A DNA stretch of 32,317 nucleotides from a virus: IMG/VR virus record IMGVR_UViG_3300044491_000950, positions 1 through 32,317 of that record; one strand, 5' to 3'. Every line of letters starts with the position of its first letter. The stretch's first letter is position 1. The translations under genes were made by a program, and so were the position numbers. The notes beneath the pieces were generated by a model that did no database searches, was not told where the DNA came from, and worked only from the letters and a program-made list of their open reading frames with translations. Below are positions 13,570-22,392 of this stretch, piece after piece.

Positions 13570-13821
13570 TTACAGTTCTAAGTCTGGATATTTCTCCTTC
13601 ATCTTAGCTGTGTGCTTTGCTGAATCAAACATGCACCACACTGCACCCATGACCAAGTATACTAACATGCCGCCAAACAAGGCAGTGTCGCCTCGCCAGC
13701 CAATTAGATACATCAATCCAATGCAGGATATTAGTGCTGTCATTGATACTGCAATGATTTTTGTAGCGTTGTATGCAATCTTTACAAATTCGATTGCGAT
13801 TTGTTTACGAATGTTACTCAT
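13570..13821 (-). CDS. Small two-span membrane protein, 83 aa
   Basis: The start is the ATG at 13821 (MSNIRKQ) with AAGGAA upstream; a longer frame to 13944 overlaps the previous gene and has no site. It has two transmembrane helices: about 18-40 (KIIAVSMTALISCIGLMYLIG) and 46-66 (LFGGMLVYLVMGAVWCMF), and a Lys/Glu-rich tail. Size and topology would suit a holin or inner-membrane regulator, but its early-type promoter argues against lysis. Function unknown. It is the last gene before a strong terminator. Confidence 0.68.
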   Translation of the reverse strand: MSNIRKQIAIEFVKIAYNATKIIAVSMTALISCIGLMYLIGWRGDTALFGGMLVYLVMGAVWCMFDSAKHTAKMKEKYPDLEL

Positions 13822-13894
13822 GAGGGTTCCTTTCAGTTGAGTAATGGGTGGGCTCGTGCCCGTTGCTTGTATCCTCCCAAATACTGCTCCTGTA

Positions 13895-14209
13895 TTATAC
13901 TGCCTCAAAGCCGCACATTGCGACTTTATATTTCTTATTGCCAATCAACATCTGGTCTCCCATCGATGTTGACCGTAGTCCCATGCCACCTTCGTTCAAT
14001 GGTGCCATAACAGTTACGTTAGGGTTATGGTCGCCGTTGTTTTCGATATCGTTACGGCTCCAACTACCCATAATATTATTTGTCCAACGGTATGCATATT
14101 CTAAACATTCATCTGTAGTGCCAAACGCTGAGATTTCTTCTGGTACATCAACAAATGCTACTGTACGTGGTGTATCTTCGAACGCTGTGTGTATTACTGC
14201 TACTTGCAT
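13895..14209 (-). CDS. Hypothetical protein, 104 aa
   Basis: Not recognised. It is acidic, with DVPEEISAFGTTDECLEYAYRWTNN and a C-terminal GDQMLIGNKKYKVAMCGFEAV. GGAGAAG precedes the ATG at 14209. First gene after the early promoter at 14243-14271 and cotranscribed with the membrane protein that follows. Confidence 0.7.
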   Translation of the reverse strand: MQVAVIHTAFEDTPRTVAFVDVPEEISAFGTTDECLEYAYRWTNNIMGSWSRNDIENNGDHNPNVTVMAPLNEGGMGLRSTSMGDQMLIGNKKYKVAMCGFEAV

Positions 14210-14242
14210 ATTTCTTCTCCGTTGTATCTAACTTATACATAC

Positions 14243-14271
14243 ATATTAGCATCAAGACGTCTTAGTGTCAA
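14243..14271 (-). promoter_or_regulatory. Strong sigma70-type early promoter with perfect palindrome in spacer
   Basis: -35 TTGACA (14266-14271), 17 bases, -10 TAATAT (14243-14248). The spacer contains the perfect 10-base palindrome AAGACGTCTT (14254-14263), a candidate operator. The downstream GTATGTATAAGTTA is identical to that at 13492-13520. Confidence 0.75.
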
Positions 14272-14597
14272 CCTTTTTCATCGTCTAAATTGAAATTAAA
14301 TTCATATGTATCATCAAAGTTCGCATCAATGGTTACAGTATACGGATACGATTGATCTGGATCTACTGCTTTGATGTCTGCTAGTAAACGCTTAATAGCT
14401 TCATCTGTCCATGCATCATCTGTATACAGTGTTTCGTTCAGTTGTCCTTCGAAGTTCTTCCAACTGTAATAGTTGTCCAATTCAACTGGGTCACTTGGAT
14501 CAAATCCAGTGTCAATGATATCTTCTAGTAGCCTTGGATCATGTATTCCGCTTTTACGTTTTGCACGTTCTTTTACAAAGTCAATAATATTGCTCAT
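14268..14597 (-). CDS. Acidic hypothetical protein, 109 aa
   Basis: Not recognised. It is very acidic (IIDTGFDPSDPVELDNYY; NFDDTYEFNFNLDDEKG), with a short basic N-terminal helix (DFVKERAKRKSG). The ATG at 14597 overlaps the upstream TGA by one base (TGATG), which I prefer to a GTG 9 bases earlier. Such acidic early phage proteins are sometimes DNA mimics or inhibitors; there is no direct evidence of that here. Confidence 0.68.
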   Translation of the reverse strand: MSNIIDFVKERAKRKSGIHDPRLLEDIIDTGFDPSDPVELDNYYSWKNFEGQLNETLYTDDAWTDEAIKRLLADIKAVDPDQSYPYTVTIDANFDDTYEFNFNLDDEKG

Positions 14598-14950
14598 CAA
14601 TCGCACTCTGGAAATTTAAATTTTACCACTTGATGAATTGGTTGAAAATTACCGTTCATATGTTCTGCAACATATACTTTAGGTTCTTCGGTGCCCCAAC
14701 GGAATATAGCGTTCTTTGCCATATTAAATATTTCTCTTTTGTTGCTGTTAGCAATTGTATCCGTAGGATCATCGTCGCCAACTTCTACTAGATATCGCAA
14801 TGCATATGTTGTAATATCTTCTACGCTTAATGGGACCTCTACTTTTGCCAGTATACGCCTTCCGTTGCCAGTGTCTTTCGACCTCATTGTTTTATGCCTT
14901 TCATCTTGCCTATTCTTTAGTTCAATAATTGTGCCATGACGTCTGTCCAT
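14597..14950 (-). CDS. Hypothetical protein, 117 aa
   Basis: Not recognised. It has a basic N-terminus (RHGTIIELKNRQDERHKTMRSK) and then a mixed alpha/beta domain ending VKFKFPECD. Two starts are possible: ATG 14950 (chosen; 18 bases after the -10 box) or ATG 14887, which has the better AAAGG ribosome site and would give 96 residues. It is preceded by both an early promoter and a late octamer. Confidence 0.65.
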   Translation of the reverse strand: MDRRHGTIIELKNRQDERHKTMRSKDTGNGRRILAKVEVPLSVEDITTYALRYLVEVGDDDPTDTIANSNKREIFNMAKNAIFRWGTEEPKVYVAEHMNGNFQPIHQVVKFKFPECD

Positions 14951-14968
14951 AGCTTCTTGTATAGTAAG

Positions 14969-14997
14969 AGTTTATGGCAAGACGACTCGAATGTCAA
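14969..14997 (-). promoter_or_regulatory. Sigma70-type early promoter
   Basis: -35 TTGACA (14992-14997), 17 bases, -10 TAAACT (14969-14974). The spacer keeps GTCTTG, which matches half of the palindrome seen in the promoters at 13492 and 14243. Confidence 0.72.
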
Positions 14998-15037
14998 GCG
15001 AAAAAGACAAAAAAGATTGATTTTCTGCTTGACACAG

Positions 15038-15045
15038 TATTTATA
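15038..15045 (-). promoter_or_regulatory. Late promoter octamer TATAAATA (perfect)
   Basis: A perfect TATAAATA followed by CTGTG. It contains the TAA stop of the 844-residue tail gene (15041-15043). Together with the sigma70 promoter at 14969-14997 it would give the downstream genes both early and late expression. Confidence 0.6.
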
Positions 15046-17575
15046 CTTCTAGGAATGTAAATCTAACGTCCCAATCAACGCTAGCGGCAGTGGCATCGCC
15101 TTTTACTTTAACACGGAAATTATTGTTGACTATCTGTGCAGTAAAGTTCCAGCCTGTGTAGGTCACAGTCCAGTTGCTGTTTTGATCGGGACTTAGTTCG
15201 TTACCAGCAACAGCGGTATTAGCTTCGTATATGTTGCCGTCATATTCAACAGCTTCTCCTGTTGTGTATGCGACCATTGGATCCCATATTGCTGTTATTG
15301 CATCGCTTGTACTACGTTGGTAATCTGTTTTCATAATACTATTACCAACAATAGTAGGAGTACCTGTTTGATTATCAACTGTGCCTTCAATTTTAAAACT
15401 CTGCACTTGTCCTGTATTAGCACGACCTATTGCAAATGCTGTGAAGAACCAAGTTTTTCCGCTAGCAGGCTGCGTATATCCATTGTTGAACTGTACATCT
15501 GTTGCGCCGGCGTCGGTGGTTGTTATTGAAGATTTCTTCACATTTGGGTCGCCACTAATATCGACAGTGTCTGTATTTTGTGTGATTGTTACACTACTGT
15601 CTACACTTGTGATTGTTTTAAACTGAAAATTATCAGTATTCCTGGTTTTAAATAAATTTGCGCCACTTCCAACATTACTTGCTGTAAGATTATCGCTAAT
15701 AAAAATATCATCGTTGTTTTGTGTTAACTGAATACTGCTACTGCTAGTTAAGGAACGTAACTCACTGTTGTTGTTTAAAGTTTGTTTGAATATTTCTTTG
15801 CCACTGCCGATATTACTTATAAAACTACTACTAGATAATATGTCTGGTAATATAGCTAAACTCTGCCAAGTAGTGCTTGGGCCAAAATATGCTTCTATTC
15901 TATCGCTGTCTGTATTGTAACGTATTTCGCCTACTTCTGTATTCGGTCGCTGTGCAGTTGATCCGCTTGGTATTTTAATAGCGGCAGTTCCTGGTATTCT
16001 TGTATTTTCTTCTAATTCAACTTTGATATTGCCGCCCAAGCCGTCTCCGTTAATAACTCGAGTTTGGCCGCTAGTGCCTTCAACACTTCTAGCTTTACTT
16101 GTGCCACTATCTTTAACAACTATTCCACTTTGAGTTTCGGTATTCAAATTTGATAAGAAATCAAATAATGTAGAGGTTGCTTGTTGATAATCAGAAAGCG
16201 TTCCGCTATTATTGAGCCCACTGTCTTTTCTAGTAAAAATAGTTAAAATGTCTGTTCTTACAACAATATCATCTGTGTTGGTTTGTAAGGCTAACATACC
16301 TTCCTCACTACTAACAAGATATAAATTACTTCCACTATTATTAAAATTATTAATTACAGTAGTGCCACTAACAGCGTTACTACTACCTGCAGTAGTTGTG
16401 CCATCTGTAATAAATCCTCCTGCTCTAAATCCAGGACTATTAGGAACTGTAGGCGTATTTCCAGCACTAGTTTCTATTTCTTGTTGAGTGTATTCAGCTG
16501 TATAACCAATGATATTTCCACAATAGTCATACACCGGTGTCTGTGTGTCTATGTTTGGCTGCGGATCATCTGCTGCTTTTAATAGTGCTAACATTTCATC
16601 GTCTAATAATAAATGAAAAATATTAGGATATTCAATAATATCACCACCAAAGACTCTGTTGCCGTTTTGATCGTATTGGTGTCCAGCGCCTGTCGCTTCG
16701 CCTAAGCTGTACTGCACCGGATAAGCAGCTAGTCTATCATATAAACTTTTTAACTGGCTAGTAAGTCTACTATTTCCACTTATCGGTCCGTTACCCGGAT
16801 TGTGCAACATTCCAATTTCACTATTGCAATTGCTATCTGGTGTAGCAAATTGGCTCCCGCCTGGTGCATACGATCCGGATATGCTGTTTTCAAAGTTAAT
16901 CATATTGGACATTCTATCTCCAATACCACTAACTTGTGATACAATATTATCTATTTCACTTTGAATTAAACTACCGTTTGTAATTGCATCAATTTGATTT
17001 GCTATATTTCCTAGCACTCCGCCATTAAATACACTAGCATTAAAGCCGCCACTTGTACTAATACATGCACACATGTTGCCCGGGTCTATACTTCCGATAT
17101 CATTTGCAAGTTGTTTACCTGCGCCTAAGAAGCTGCCCATGGCACGTTCTAACATATTCGGAATAGCAATAGGATTAACCGGAGCACTACAGAAATTAAT
17201 TAAGTTTGCAACATTTTGTGCTTCTGCTAGCACTAGGTTTAGTCTGCCTAGCACACTGTCTATCTTAGTATGATCCATAAAACTTTCTACACTGCCTAAT
17301 AGATTGTTTAATGCATCAGCTATTTCGCTTTGAATGTTAGGAAGTTTTAGTAGTTCTTGGATATTAGCATGTAAACATAATTGCACATTTGGTAGTTTTA
17401 TACCATTTCCGCTAAGTGCTTGACATAACAGTTCTCTGAGTGTGAAACTATACTGTGCCTGTGTTACTATCCTAGCCGCATCTTCACCAGCAGCAAGTGT
17501 TCCGCTAATATGATGTCGTGCATCTAAATAGTCGTTTGCATTTTGCAAACCTGACGCAAAATCTTTGAAACTCAT
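15041..17575 (-). CDS. Large tail-type structural protein with carbohydrate-binding-like module, 844 aa
   Basis: The N-terminal third is helical with several Cys (LCQALSGNGIKLPNVQLCLH; MCACISTSGG). The remainder is a Ser/Thr/Asn-rich beta protein typical of tail fibres or baseplate proteins (for example SSSIQLTQNNDDIFISDN). Residues 764-802 (WDPMVAYTTGEAVEYDGNIYEANT through SNW) follow the pattern of CBM5/12 chitin-binding modules: W, Y-x-x-G, V-x-Y-x-G-x-x-Y-x-A, final W. GGGGG precedes the ATG, which abuts the PAAR gene. Position after the spike tip suggests a baseplate or adsorption role; the host glycan is unknown. Confidence 0.78.
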   Translation of the reverse strand: MSFKDFASGLQNANDYLDARHHISGTLAAGEDAARIVTQAQYSFTLRELLCQALSGNGIKLPNVQLCLHANIQELLKLPNIQSEIADALNNLLGSVESFMDHTKIDSVLGRLNLVLAEAQNVANLINFCSAPVNPIAIPNMLERAMGSFLGAGKQLANDIGSIDPGNMCACISTSGGFNASVFNGGVLGNIANQIDAITNGSLIQSEIDNIVSQVSGIGDRMSNMINFENSISGSYAPGGSQFATPDSNCNSEIGMLHNPGNGPISGNSRLTSQLKSLYDRLAAYPVQYSLGEATGAGHQYDQNGNRVFGGDIIEYPNIFHLLLDDEMLALLKAADDPQPNIDTQTPVYDYCGNIIGYTAEYTQQEIETSAGNTPTVPNSPGFRAGGFITDGTTTAGSSNAVSGTTVINNFNNSGSNLYLVSSEEGMLALQTNTDDIVVRTDILTIFTRKDSGLNNSGTLSDYQQATSTLFDFLSNLNTETQSGIVVKDSGTSKARSVEGTSGQTRVINGDGLGGNIKVELEENTRIPGTAAIKIPSGSTAQRPNTEVGEIRYNTDSDRIEAYFGPSTTWQSLAILPDILSSSSFISNIGSGKEIFKQTLNNNSELRSLTSSSSIQLTQNNDDIFISDNLTASNVGSGANLFKTRNTDNFQFKTITSVDSSVTITQNTDTVDISGDPNVKKSSITTTDAGATDVQFNNGYTQPASGKTWFFTAFAIGRANTGQVQSFKIEGTVDNQTGTPTIVGNSIMKTDYQRSTSDAITAIWDPMVAYTTGEAVEYDGNIYEANTAVAGNELSPDQNSNWTVTYTGWNFTAQIVNNNFRVKVKGDATAASVDWDVRFTFLEV

Positions 17576-17865
17576 TAACCGCCCCCTGCTCGTACATTAG
17601 GACTAGCAGTGGTTGCTTTAGGATTACAATGAGAACCTCCGGGACAAAGATTGTCTGCGTTTGCGTTATTATTTAAAACAATAACAGGTATATTCATTGC
17701 TCTAACTTTGCCAACAGTTTCGCTTGCTATCAATCCACCCGATCCGTGATTGTTAACATCGCCATCTATACTAATAAATCTTCCGTTAACTCTAACATTA
17801 GGAACACGAGTTATAGTCGTTGCGCCGCATGCTCTCGAATCAAATTGTCTGTGTACGTAATTCAT
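17575..17865 (-). CDS. PAAR-like spike tip protein
   Basis: A 96-residue beta-strand, Gly/Asn/His-rich protein. RACGATTITRVPNVRVNG, ISIDGDVNNHGSGGLI and NLCPGGSHCNPKATTASPNVRAGGG follow the PAAR pattern, in which repeats form a cone capping the gp5-type spike and Cys/His residues may hold a metal. It would be the membrane-piercing tip, like T4 gp5.4. A late octamer lies exactly 5 bases before the ATG and no Shine-Dalgarno sequence is visible. The stop abuts the large tail protein. Confidence 0.78.
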   Translation of the reverse strand: MNYVHRQFDSRACGATTITRVPNVRVNGRFISIDGDVNNHGSGGLIASETVGKVRAMNIPVIVLNNNANADNLCPGGSHCNPKATTASPNVRAGGG

Positions 17866-17870
17866 ACTAC

Positions 17871-17878
17871 TATTTATT
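17871..17878 (-). promoter_or_regulatory. Late promoter octamer AATAAATA, 5 nt before the PAAR gene
   Basis: AATAAATA-GTAGT-ATG on the minus strand, overlapping the TAA stop of the upstream gene (17877-17879). Predicted +1 is the A of the ATG at 17865. Confidence 0.65.
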
Positions 17879-18215
17879 AGAGTTTTAAACTCTCGGTTAA
17901 CCCGCCTAATGAACTTGCAGGTGCAATTCCGCTAGTGCTTTGCATGTAACTGTCTGCAAGAGATTTAATCGTTCTTGCTGTTGCTACAATTTGACTGCCT
18001 TTGACACTAACCGGTTCACTGTTGTGTGCATCAATACTCATCAGCCATGCAATAAGCATTGCTTGTCCATTCTGAGGATTAAGTGTAAGCACAGTGGGTT
18101 TTACTAGTTTAAGTTCGTCTGAGTTAGAACTTTCGAATCGTGACACTAGTTCTTCCCCTGTGCTTAGTTTTACGGTGATCACATCACCTTTTTTAAAGTT
18201 TGAAATCACCAACAT
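17877..18215 (-). CDS. Conserved phage protein with small beta-barrel-like N-terminus, 112 aa
   Basis: MLVISNFKKGDVITVKLSTGEELVSRF...LKLVKPTVLTL reads like a five-strand Sm/SH3-type barrel. The C-terminus is helical and then flexible (SIDAHNSEPVSVKGS...TSGIAPASSLGG). GGAGAAG precedes the ATG, which lies inside the end of the glutaredoxin gene (23-base overlap). An RNA-binding Sm-like role is possible but not shown; a structural role next to the PAAR gene is equally possible. Confidence 0.7.
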   Translation of the reverse strand: MLVISNFKKGDVITVKLSTGEELVSRFESSNSDELKLVKPTVLTLNPQNGQAMLIAWLMSIDAHNSEPVSVKGSQIVATARTIKSLADSYMQSTSGIAPASSLGGLTESLKL

Positions 18216-18468
18216 CTACAACTTCTCCTATGAGTTTTTTTACTTGGTTTGGGTCCATACGTACAAGCGCCATACCTCCACCTGCTACTAAGAGTTTACC
18301 ATCATGATAAATTTGAGGCATAGTTCTATGCCCTTCATTGATGAGAAACTCCCGAGCTTCTGGATTGGTATCCACTCGTATTTCTTCGTACTGGATATTG
18401 TTTTTCTTTAAATAGTCTTTGGCCATGTCACAGTATCCGCACAGTGGTTTACTGTATACTGTGATCAT
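18193..18468 (-). CDS. Glutaredoxin
   Basis: A 91-residue thioredoxin-fold protein. The active site CGYC (10-13) follows a beta strand (MITVYSKPL); TMPQIY has the cis-Pro, and LLVAGGGMALVRM has the glutathione-contact Gly pair. It would recycle the disulfide formed in ribonucleotide reductase (T4 nrdC role). The start overlaps the nrdB stop by 4 bases, so NrdA, NrdB and this protein are made as one set. Confidence 0.93.
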   Translation of the reverse strand: MITVYSKPLCGYCDMAKDYLKKNNIQYEEIRVDTNPEAREFLINEGHRTMPQIYHDGKLLVAGGGMALVRMDPNQVKKLIGEVVDVGDFKL

Positions 18469-19592
18469 AGCTTCATACCTGAGAATGTATTACCATTAAC
18501 ATCTTGTTTAGTACCGCCAATAACATAACTACTAATTTCTGTTTCTTGCGGTGCCACTTGTACTTCTGCACCAGCAATCCATTTAGCAGTCCACGGTAAA
18601 GGATTACTTCCGCCTTTGTATGGGCTAGGTAGTCCTACAGCGGTCATACGCTTATTGGCAGTCCATTCAACATATTCGTGCAACAGTTGTGCATTAAGGC
18701 CAATCATCGATCCGTCTTTGAACAAATAGTCAGCCCATGCTTTTTCTTGGTCTACTGCGTCTACAAATAGTTGTACCATTTCGTCCTGAGTTTCTTGTTG
18801 GATACGAGCAAAGTCAGGATCATCTTTGGGCATCAGTTTAAGTAACGTTTGGGTACTACCCAAGTGTACATTCTCATCTCTACAAATAAGTTTAATAATC
18901 TTAGCATTGCCTTCCATCTTTTTAAGTTCAGCAAATGCCCAGCTACATGCAAACGACACATAAAAGCGAACGCCTTCAAGGATGTTTACACTCATCATAG
19001 CTTTCCAGATTAGTTTTTTAAGTTCATATTTGTCCACTGTAATTTTCTTACCGTTGACTGTGTGTGTTCCTTCACCTAGTAGGTTATACCACATACCCAT
19101 TTCAATAAGATCATCGTAGTGCTTACTAATATCGCCTGCACAATCCATAATTTCACTAATATCCATCATCTCGTCGAATACGATACTTGGATTACTGTAT
19201 ACATTACGAATAATATGTGTGTAACTGCGACTGTGGATCGTTTCATTGAACGTCCATGTTGTTACCCAGTTTTCTAATTCAGGCAAACTAACTAGTGGAT
19301 TGAAACTGTCAGCTGGTGCACGACCTTGTACACTGTCCAACAAGATTTGTCTTTTAAGATTACTTGTAAAGATATGCTTTTCATGTTCTGTTAGCTGTTT
19401 AAAGTCTGCACTGTCTTTGAGTACGTCTACTTCTTCTGGACGCCAAAAGAATCCTAGTTGTTTGTCTGTTAGTTTATCAAACTGTTTATATTTCAATGTG
19501 TCATAACGTTGGATATCTACACCGCCGTTTGGATCCAAAAACATTAAACTGTCGAGGTGCTTGTTCCGTTGGTTTTGATTTAATACGCTCAT
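18465..19592 (-). CDS. nrdB: Ribonucleotide reductase class Ia, beta subunit
   Basis: A 375-residue R2 protein. The di-iron ligands are visible: Asp86, Glu117 and His120 (FNETIHSRSYTHI), Glu206 (NILEGVRF), Glu240 and His243 (RDENVH). The radical Tyr124 is in SRSYTHI, so this is the Tyr-radical Ia type. The C-terminal tail (TFSGMKL) would dock on NrdA. AAGGAAAT precedes the ATG 9 bases after nrdA. It makes deoxyribonucleotides from host ribonucleotides for phage DNA. Confidence 0.96.
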   Translation of the reverse strand: MSVLNQNQRNKHLDSLMFLDPNGGVDIQRYDTLKYKQFDKLTDKQLGFFWRPEEVDVLKDSADFKQLTEHEKHIFTSNLKRQILLDSVQGRAPADSFNPLVSLPELENWVTTWTFNETIHSRSYTHIIRNVYSNPSIVFDEMMDISEIMDCAGDISKHYDDLIEMGMWYNLLGEGTHTVNGKKITVDKYELKKLIWKAMMSVNILEGVRFYVSFACSWAFAELKKMEGNAKIIKLICRDENVHLGSTQTLLKLMPKDDPDFARIQQETQDEMVQLFVDAVDQEKAWADYLFKDGSMIGLNAQLLHEYVEWTANKRMTAVGLPSPYKGGSNPLPWTAKWIAGAEVQVAPQETEISSYVIGGTKQDVNGNTFSGMKL

Positions 19593-19601
19593 GTTATTTC
19601 C

Positions 19602-21908
19602 TTAAATTGTGCAGCTATCGCAGGCTTCTTCTTCTAATAGATATTCGTCTGTGACTTCTATATTAGCAGATTCATTGAGTTTGTCAATATCTATTTCGCC
19701 TTGTCCATCAAACGTATTAAAATAGTACAATTGCTTTCCGCCATATTTGTAAAAGATCATCAAGTGTCTTAGCATTTCGCTCATATTGATCTTTTCGTCT
19801 TCATAGAACACCGGATTATAGCTGGTGTTTACACTGATACCTTGGTCAATATATTTTTGCAATACTGCCATGATACTCATATAACCCTCTGGGCTTCGTT
19901 GATCCCACAGCAATTCGTATTTGTTTTTAAGGTGATGGATACCAGGCACAACTTGCTTGAGTACGCCATGTTTACTTTGCTTAACACTTACCAGGCTACG
20001 TGGCGGCTCAATGCCGTTTGTAGCATTACTAATCTGTGCCGATGTTTCAGCAGGCATAAGTGCCATTAGTGTACTGTTACGAATACCTGTGCGTTTTAAT
20101 TGATCACGCAGTTCTCTCCACGGCATGCGTTCTTTGTGTGGTACTAGTTCATCTACATCTTGTTTGTATGTTTGATTAGGCGTAAGACCTTCACTATATT
20201 TTGTTTCTTCATTCCACAAGCATGCACCCTGCTCCACTGCTAGGTCTGCACTTGCTTTGATTAGATAGTAACTCCATGCTTCTGCAAATGTATCAATCAT
20301 TTCCAAGTTTGGATTACTGTATGTCATGCCATTCTTTGCCATCCAGTATGCTAGGTTAATAATACCAACACCAAGAGGACGTCTACCTGCTGTAGCACGT
20401 TCTGCGGCTTTAACTGGATAGTTCTGATAACTTAATAATGCATCAAGACCACGCACTGCTAGTTCGCATGGCTTTGCAAAGTCTTCTGGCTTTTTAATAT
20501 TGCCCCAATTGATTGCACTTAGTGTACACAATGCAATCTCACCCTCTTCGTCATTGAAGTCGTTAAGAGGTTTAGTTGGCAGGTCAATCTCTGCACACAA
20601 GTTACTTTGTCTGATTGGTGCTACATCTTGTTTAAACGAACTGTGCGTGTTTGCATTGTCTACGTTCTGTAAGTAAATGCGTCCTGTGTTTTTACGCTCT
20701 TCCATAAACATACTGAATAGCTCAGTTGCACTAATAGTTTTCTTACGTAGTTTTGTATTACGTTCTGCACGTTCATATAACTCTTTAAACTTGTCTTGGT
20801 CTGCAAAAAATGCTTCATACAGTCCAGGAACATCACTTGGACTAAACAGTGTAATTTGTCCGTTATTGATCAGTCTTTCATAAAACAACTTACTAAATTG
20901 GACACCATAGTCCATTTGACGCACACGATTTTCTTCTGTGCCTTTGTTGTTCTTTAGCACAAGCAGGTCTTCTACTTCATAGTGCCATATGGGGTAATAT
21001 AAGGTTGCGGCACCGTTTCGCACACCACCCTGGCTACAACTCCTTGTAGCACTTTGGAACATTTTAAAAAATGGAATGACTCCGGTGTGATAGGCGTCAC
21101 CTCGACGTATGGGAGATCCGAGAGCCCGTATACTTCCGGCTCCGATACCAATTCCTGCTTTTTGTGATACGTATTTGACAACGGCACTGGTAGTAGCATT
21201 AATACTATCAAGGCTGTCATCAGATTCGATAAGAACGCAACTACTAAATTGGCGTTGCGGAGTGCGTACACCTGCCATAACAGGAGTAGGCAAACTAATA
21301 GAAAAATTGCTAACTGCATCGTAATAATCCTTTACCCAACGTAAACGATTAGACTTATCGTAGTTTGCAAACAGTGTAGCCGCAATCAACATGTATGCCA
21401 CTTGTGGCGTTTCTTTGATTTCTTTTGTTACACGATTTTGTACTAGATACTTACCGCGGAATTGTTCCATCGCAGCATAGGTAAAGTTTTCGTCTCTGTC
21501 ATGTTTGACGTAATCGTTTAGTTCGTTCCATTCTTCTTCTGTGTAATCTTCCAACAGTGCAGGATCATACCATCCTTCTGCAACATTGTCTTTGACTATA
21601 GTTAATAGATGATAAGGTTCGTAACTGCCATATACCATTTTGCGTAGATGATACACAATTAGTCGTCCAGCTACCCATTGATAGTTTGGCGTGTCTTCAC
21701 TGATTAAATCAGCTGCACTTTTAATAAGCGTTTCTTGAATCTCACTACTGGTGATACCATTATAAAACTGTAAACTACTTTTAATTTCTACTTCACTTGG
21801 GCTTACGCCATTAATATCTCTGCATGCATGAAATACTACTTTGTGTAACTTTTCTAAGTCTAATGTATCTTTACTACCATTTCGTTTGATTACTTGAATT
21901 TCGCTCAT
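19602..21908 (-). CDS. nrdA: Ribonucleotide reductase class Ia, alpha subunit
   Basis: A 768-residue R1 protein. An N-terminal ATP cone (about 4-95) provides activity control. FSSCVLIESDDS has the first redox Cys, NLCAEIDLP the radical Cys and Glu, and ALCTLSAINWGN the second redox Cys. LMPAETSAQISNATNGIEP binds substrate. The C-terminal CDSC (763-766) is the shuttle pair re-reduced by glutaredoxin. GGAGAGG precedes the ATG, and a sigma70-type promoter (21937-21965) lies just upstream. No intein or intron interrupts the gene. Confidence 0.96.
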   Translation of the reverse strand: MSEIQVIKRNGSKDTLDLEKLHKVVFHACRDINGVSPSEVEIKSSLQFYNGITSSEIQETLIKSAADLISEDTPNYQWVAGRLIVYHLRKMVYGSYEPYHLLTIVKDNVAEGWYDPALLEDYTEEEWNELNDYVKHDRDENFTYAAMEQFRGKYLVQNRVTKEIKETPQVAYMLIAATLFANYDKSNRLRWVKDYYDAVSNFSISLPTPVMAGVRTPQRQFSSCVLIESDDSLDSINATTSAVVKYVSQKAGIGIGAGSIRALGSPIRRGDAYHTGVIPFFKMFQSATRSCSQGGVRNGAATLYYPIWHYEVEDLLVLKNNKGTEENRVRQMDYGVQFSKLFYERLINNGQITLFSPSDVPGLYEAFFADQDKFKELYERAERNTKLRKKTISATELFSMFMEERKNTGRIYLQNVDNANTHSSFKQDVAPIRQSNLCAEIDLPTKPLNDFNDEEGEIALCTLSAINWGNIKKPEDFAKPCELAVRGLDALLSYQNYPVKAAERATAGRRPLGVGIINLAYWMAKNGMTYSNPNLEMIDTFAEAWSYYLIKASADLAVEQGACLWNEETKYSEGLTPNQTYKQDVDELVPHKERMPWRELRDQLKRTGIRNSTLMALMPAETSAQISNATNGIEPPRSLVSVKQSKHGVLKQVVPGIHHLKNKYELLWDQRSPEGYMSIMAVLQKYIDQGISVNTSYNPVFYEDEKINMSEMLRHLMIFYKYGGKQLYYFNTFDGQGEIDIDKLNESANIEVTDEYLLEEEACDSCTI

Positions 21909-21936
21909 TATTGTTTACCTCTCCATCATTCTTATA

Positions 21937-21965
21937 TTAATAACTGCTTTTCACCACATTGTCAA
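21937..21965 (-). promoter_or_regulatory. Sigma70-type promoter of the nrdA-nrdB-glutaredoxin operon
   Basis: -35 TTGACA (21960-21965), 17 bases, -10 TATTAA (21937-21942) on the minus strand. It lies in the end of the upstream gene and gives a leader of about 22 bases with GGAGAGG. Confidence 0.65.
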
Positions 21966-22392
21966 TGTCTATCTTGTAGACAATTGTATCTGTGGTTGGT
22001 CTATTACTTATGACACCATGTGTATAATTAAGCAGGTGTTTTTCTGCTACAATAGCACACAGGCGTTGTATACTGTCTTTTTTGTTTTGTACAAATACCA
22101 ACTCAATCGGTATCTTATTATTAGCATAGTATATAGTGTACGCCATTCCTAGTGCAAGACTGTCCTCACAAAAATCTCCTTTGTGCAACATCTCCCAAGG
22201 CGTAGGCCAACTTCTGTGGTCAACCGGGTCTATCGTCATGCTACTTATAGGCGCACTTTTCCACCAATCCATTACAGTTTGACAGACTTCTAGTGTATTA
22301 TCGATGTCTAGGCTTCGTCTGAATTCTCGCCACATCGCTAATCGATTTTTGGGAGATTCAAACCAAGCTCTATGGTTTAATTGCTGTTCCAA
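21937..22392 (-). CDS. Conserved phage protein, 151 aa
   Basis: Not recognised with confidence. WPTPWEMLHKGDFCEDSLALGMAYTIYY has Trp, Cys, Glu and Asp residues typical of a conserved active or binding site, and similar proteins occur in marine T4-like phages. The frame opens at TTG 22392, overlapping the upstream gene by 16 bases; the next ATG, at 22338, would remove 18 residues, including HRAWFESPKNR. Function unknown. Confidence 0.7.
   Translation of the reverse strand: MEQQLNHRAWFESPKNRLAMWREFRRSLDIDNTLEVCQTVMDWWKSAPISSMTIDPVDHRSWPTPWEMLHKGDFCEDSLALGMAYTIYYANNKIPIELVFVQNKKDSIQRLCAIVAEKHLLNYTHGVISNRPTTDTIVYKIDIDNVVKSSY

Noticed and set aside
17575-17865. PAAR protein as part of a type VI secretion system
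   Set aside because: No other secretion genes are present; the context is phage tail genes with late promoters.
20972-21319. 115-codon frame inside nrdA
   Set aside because: It lies in another frame of a fully conserved gene, with no start signal of its own.
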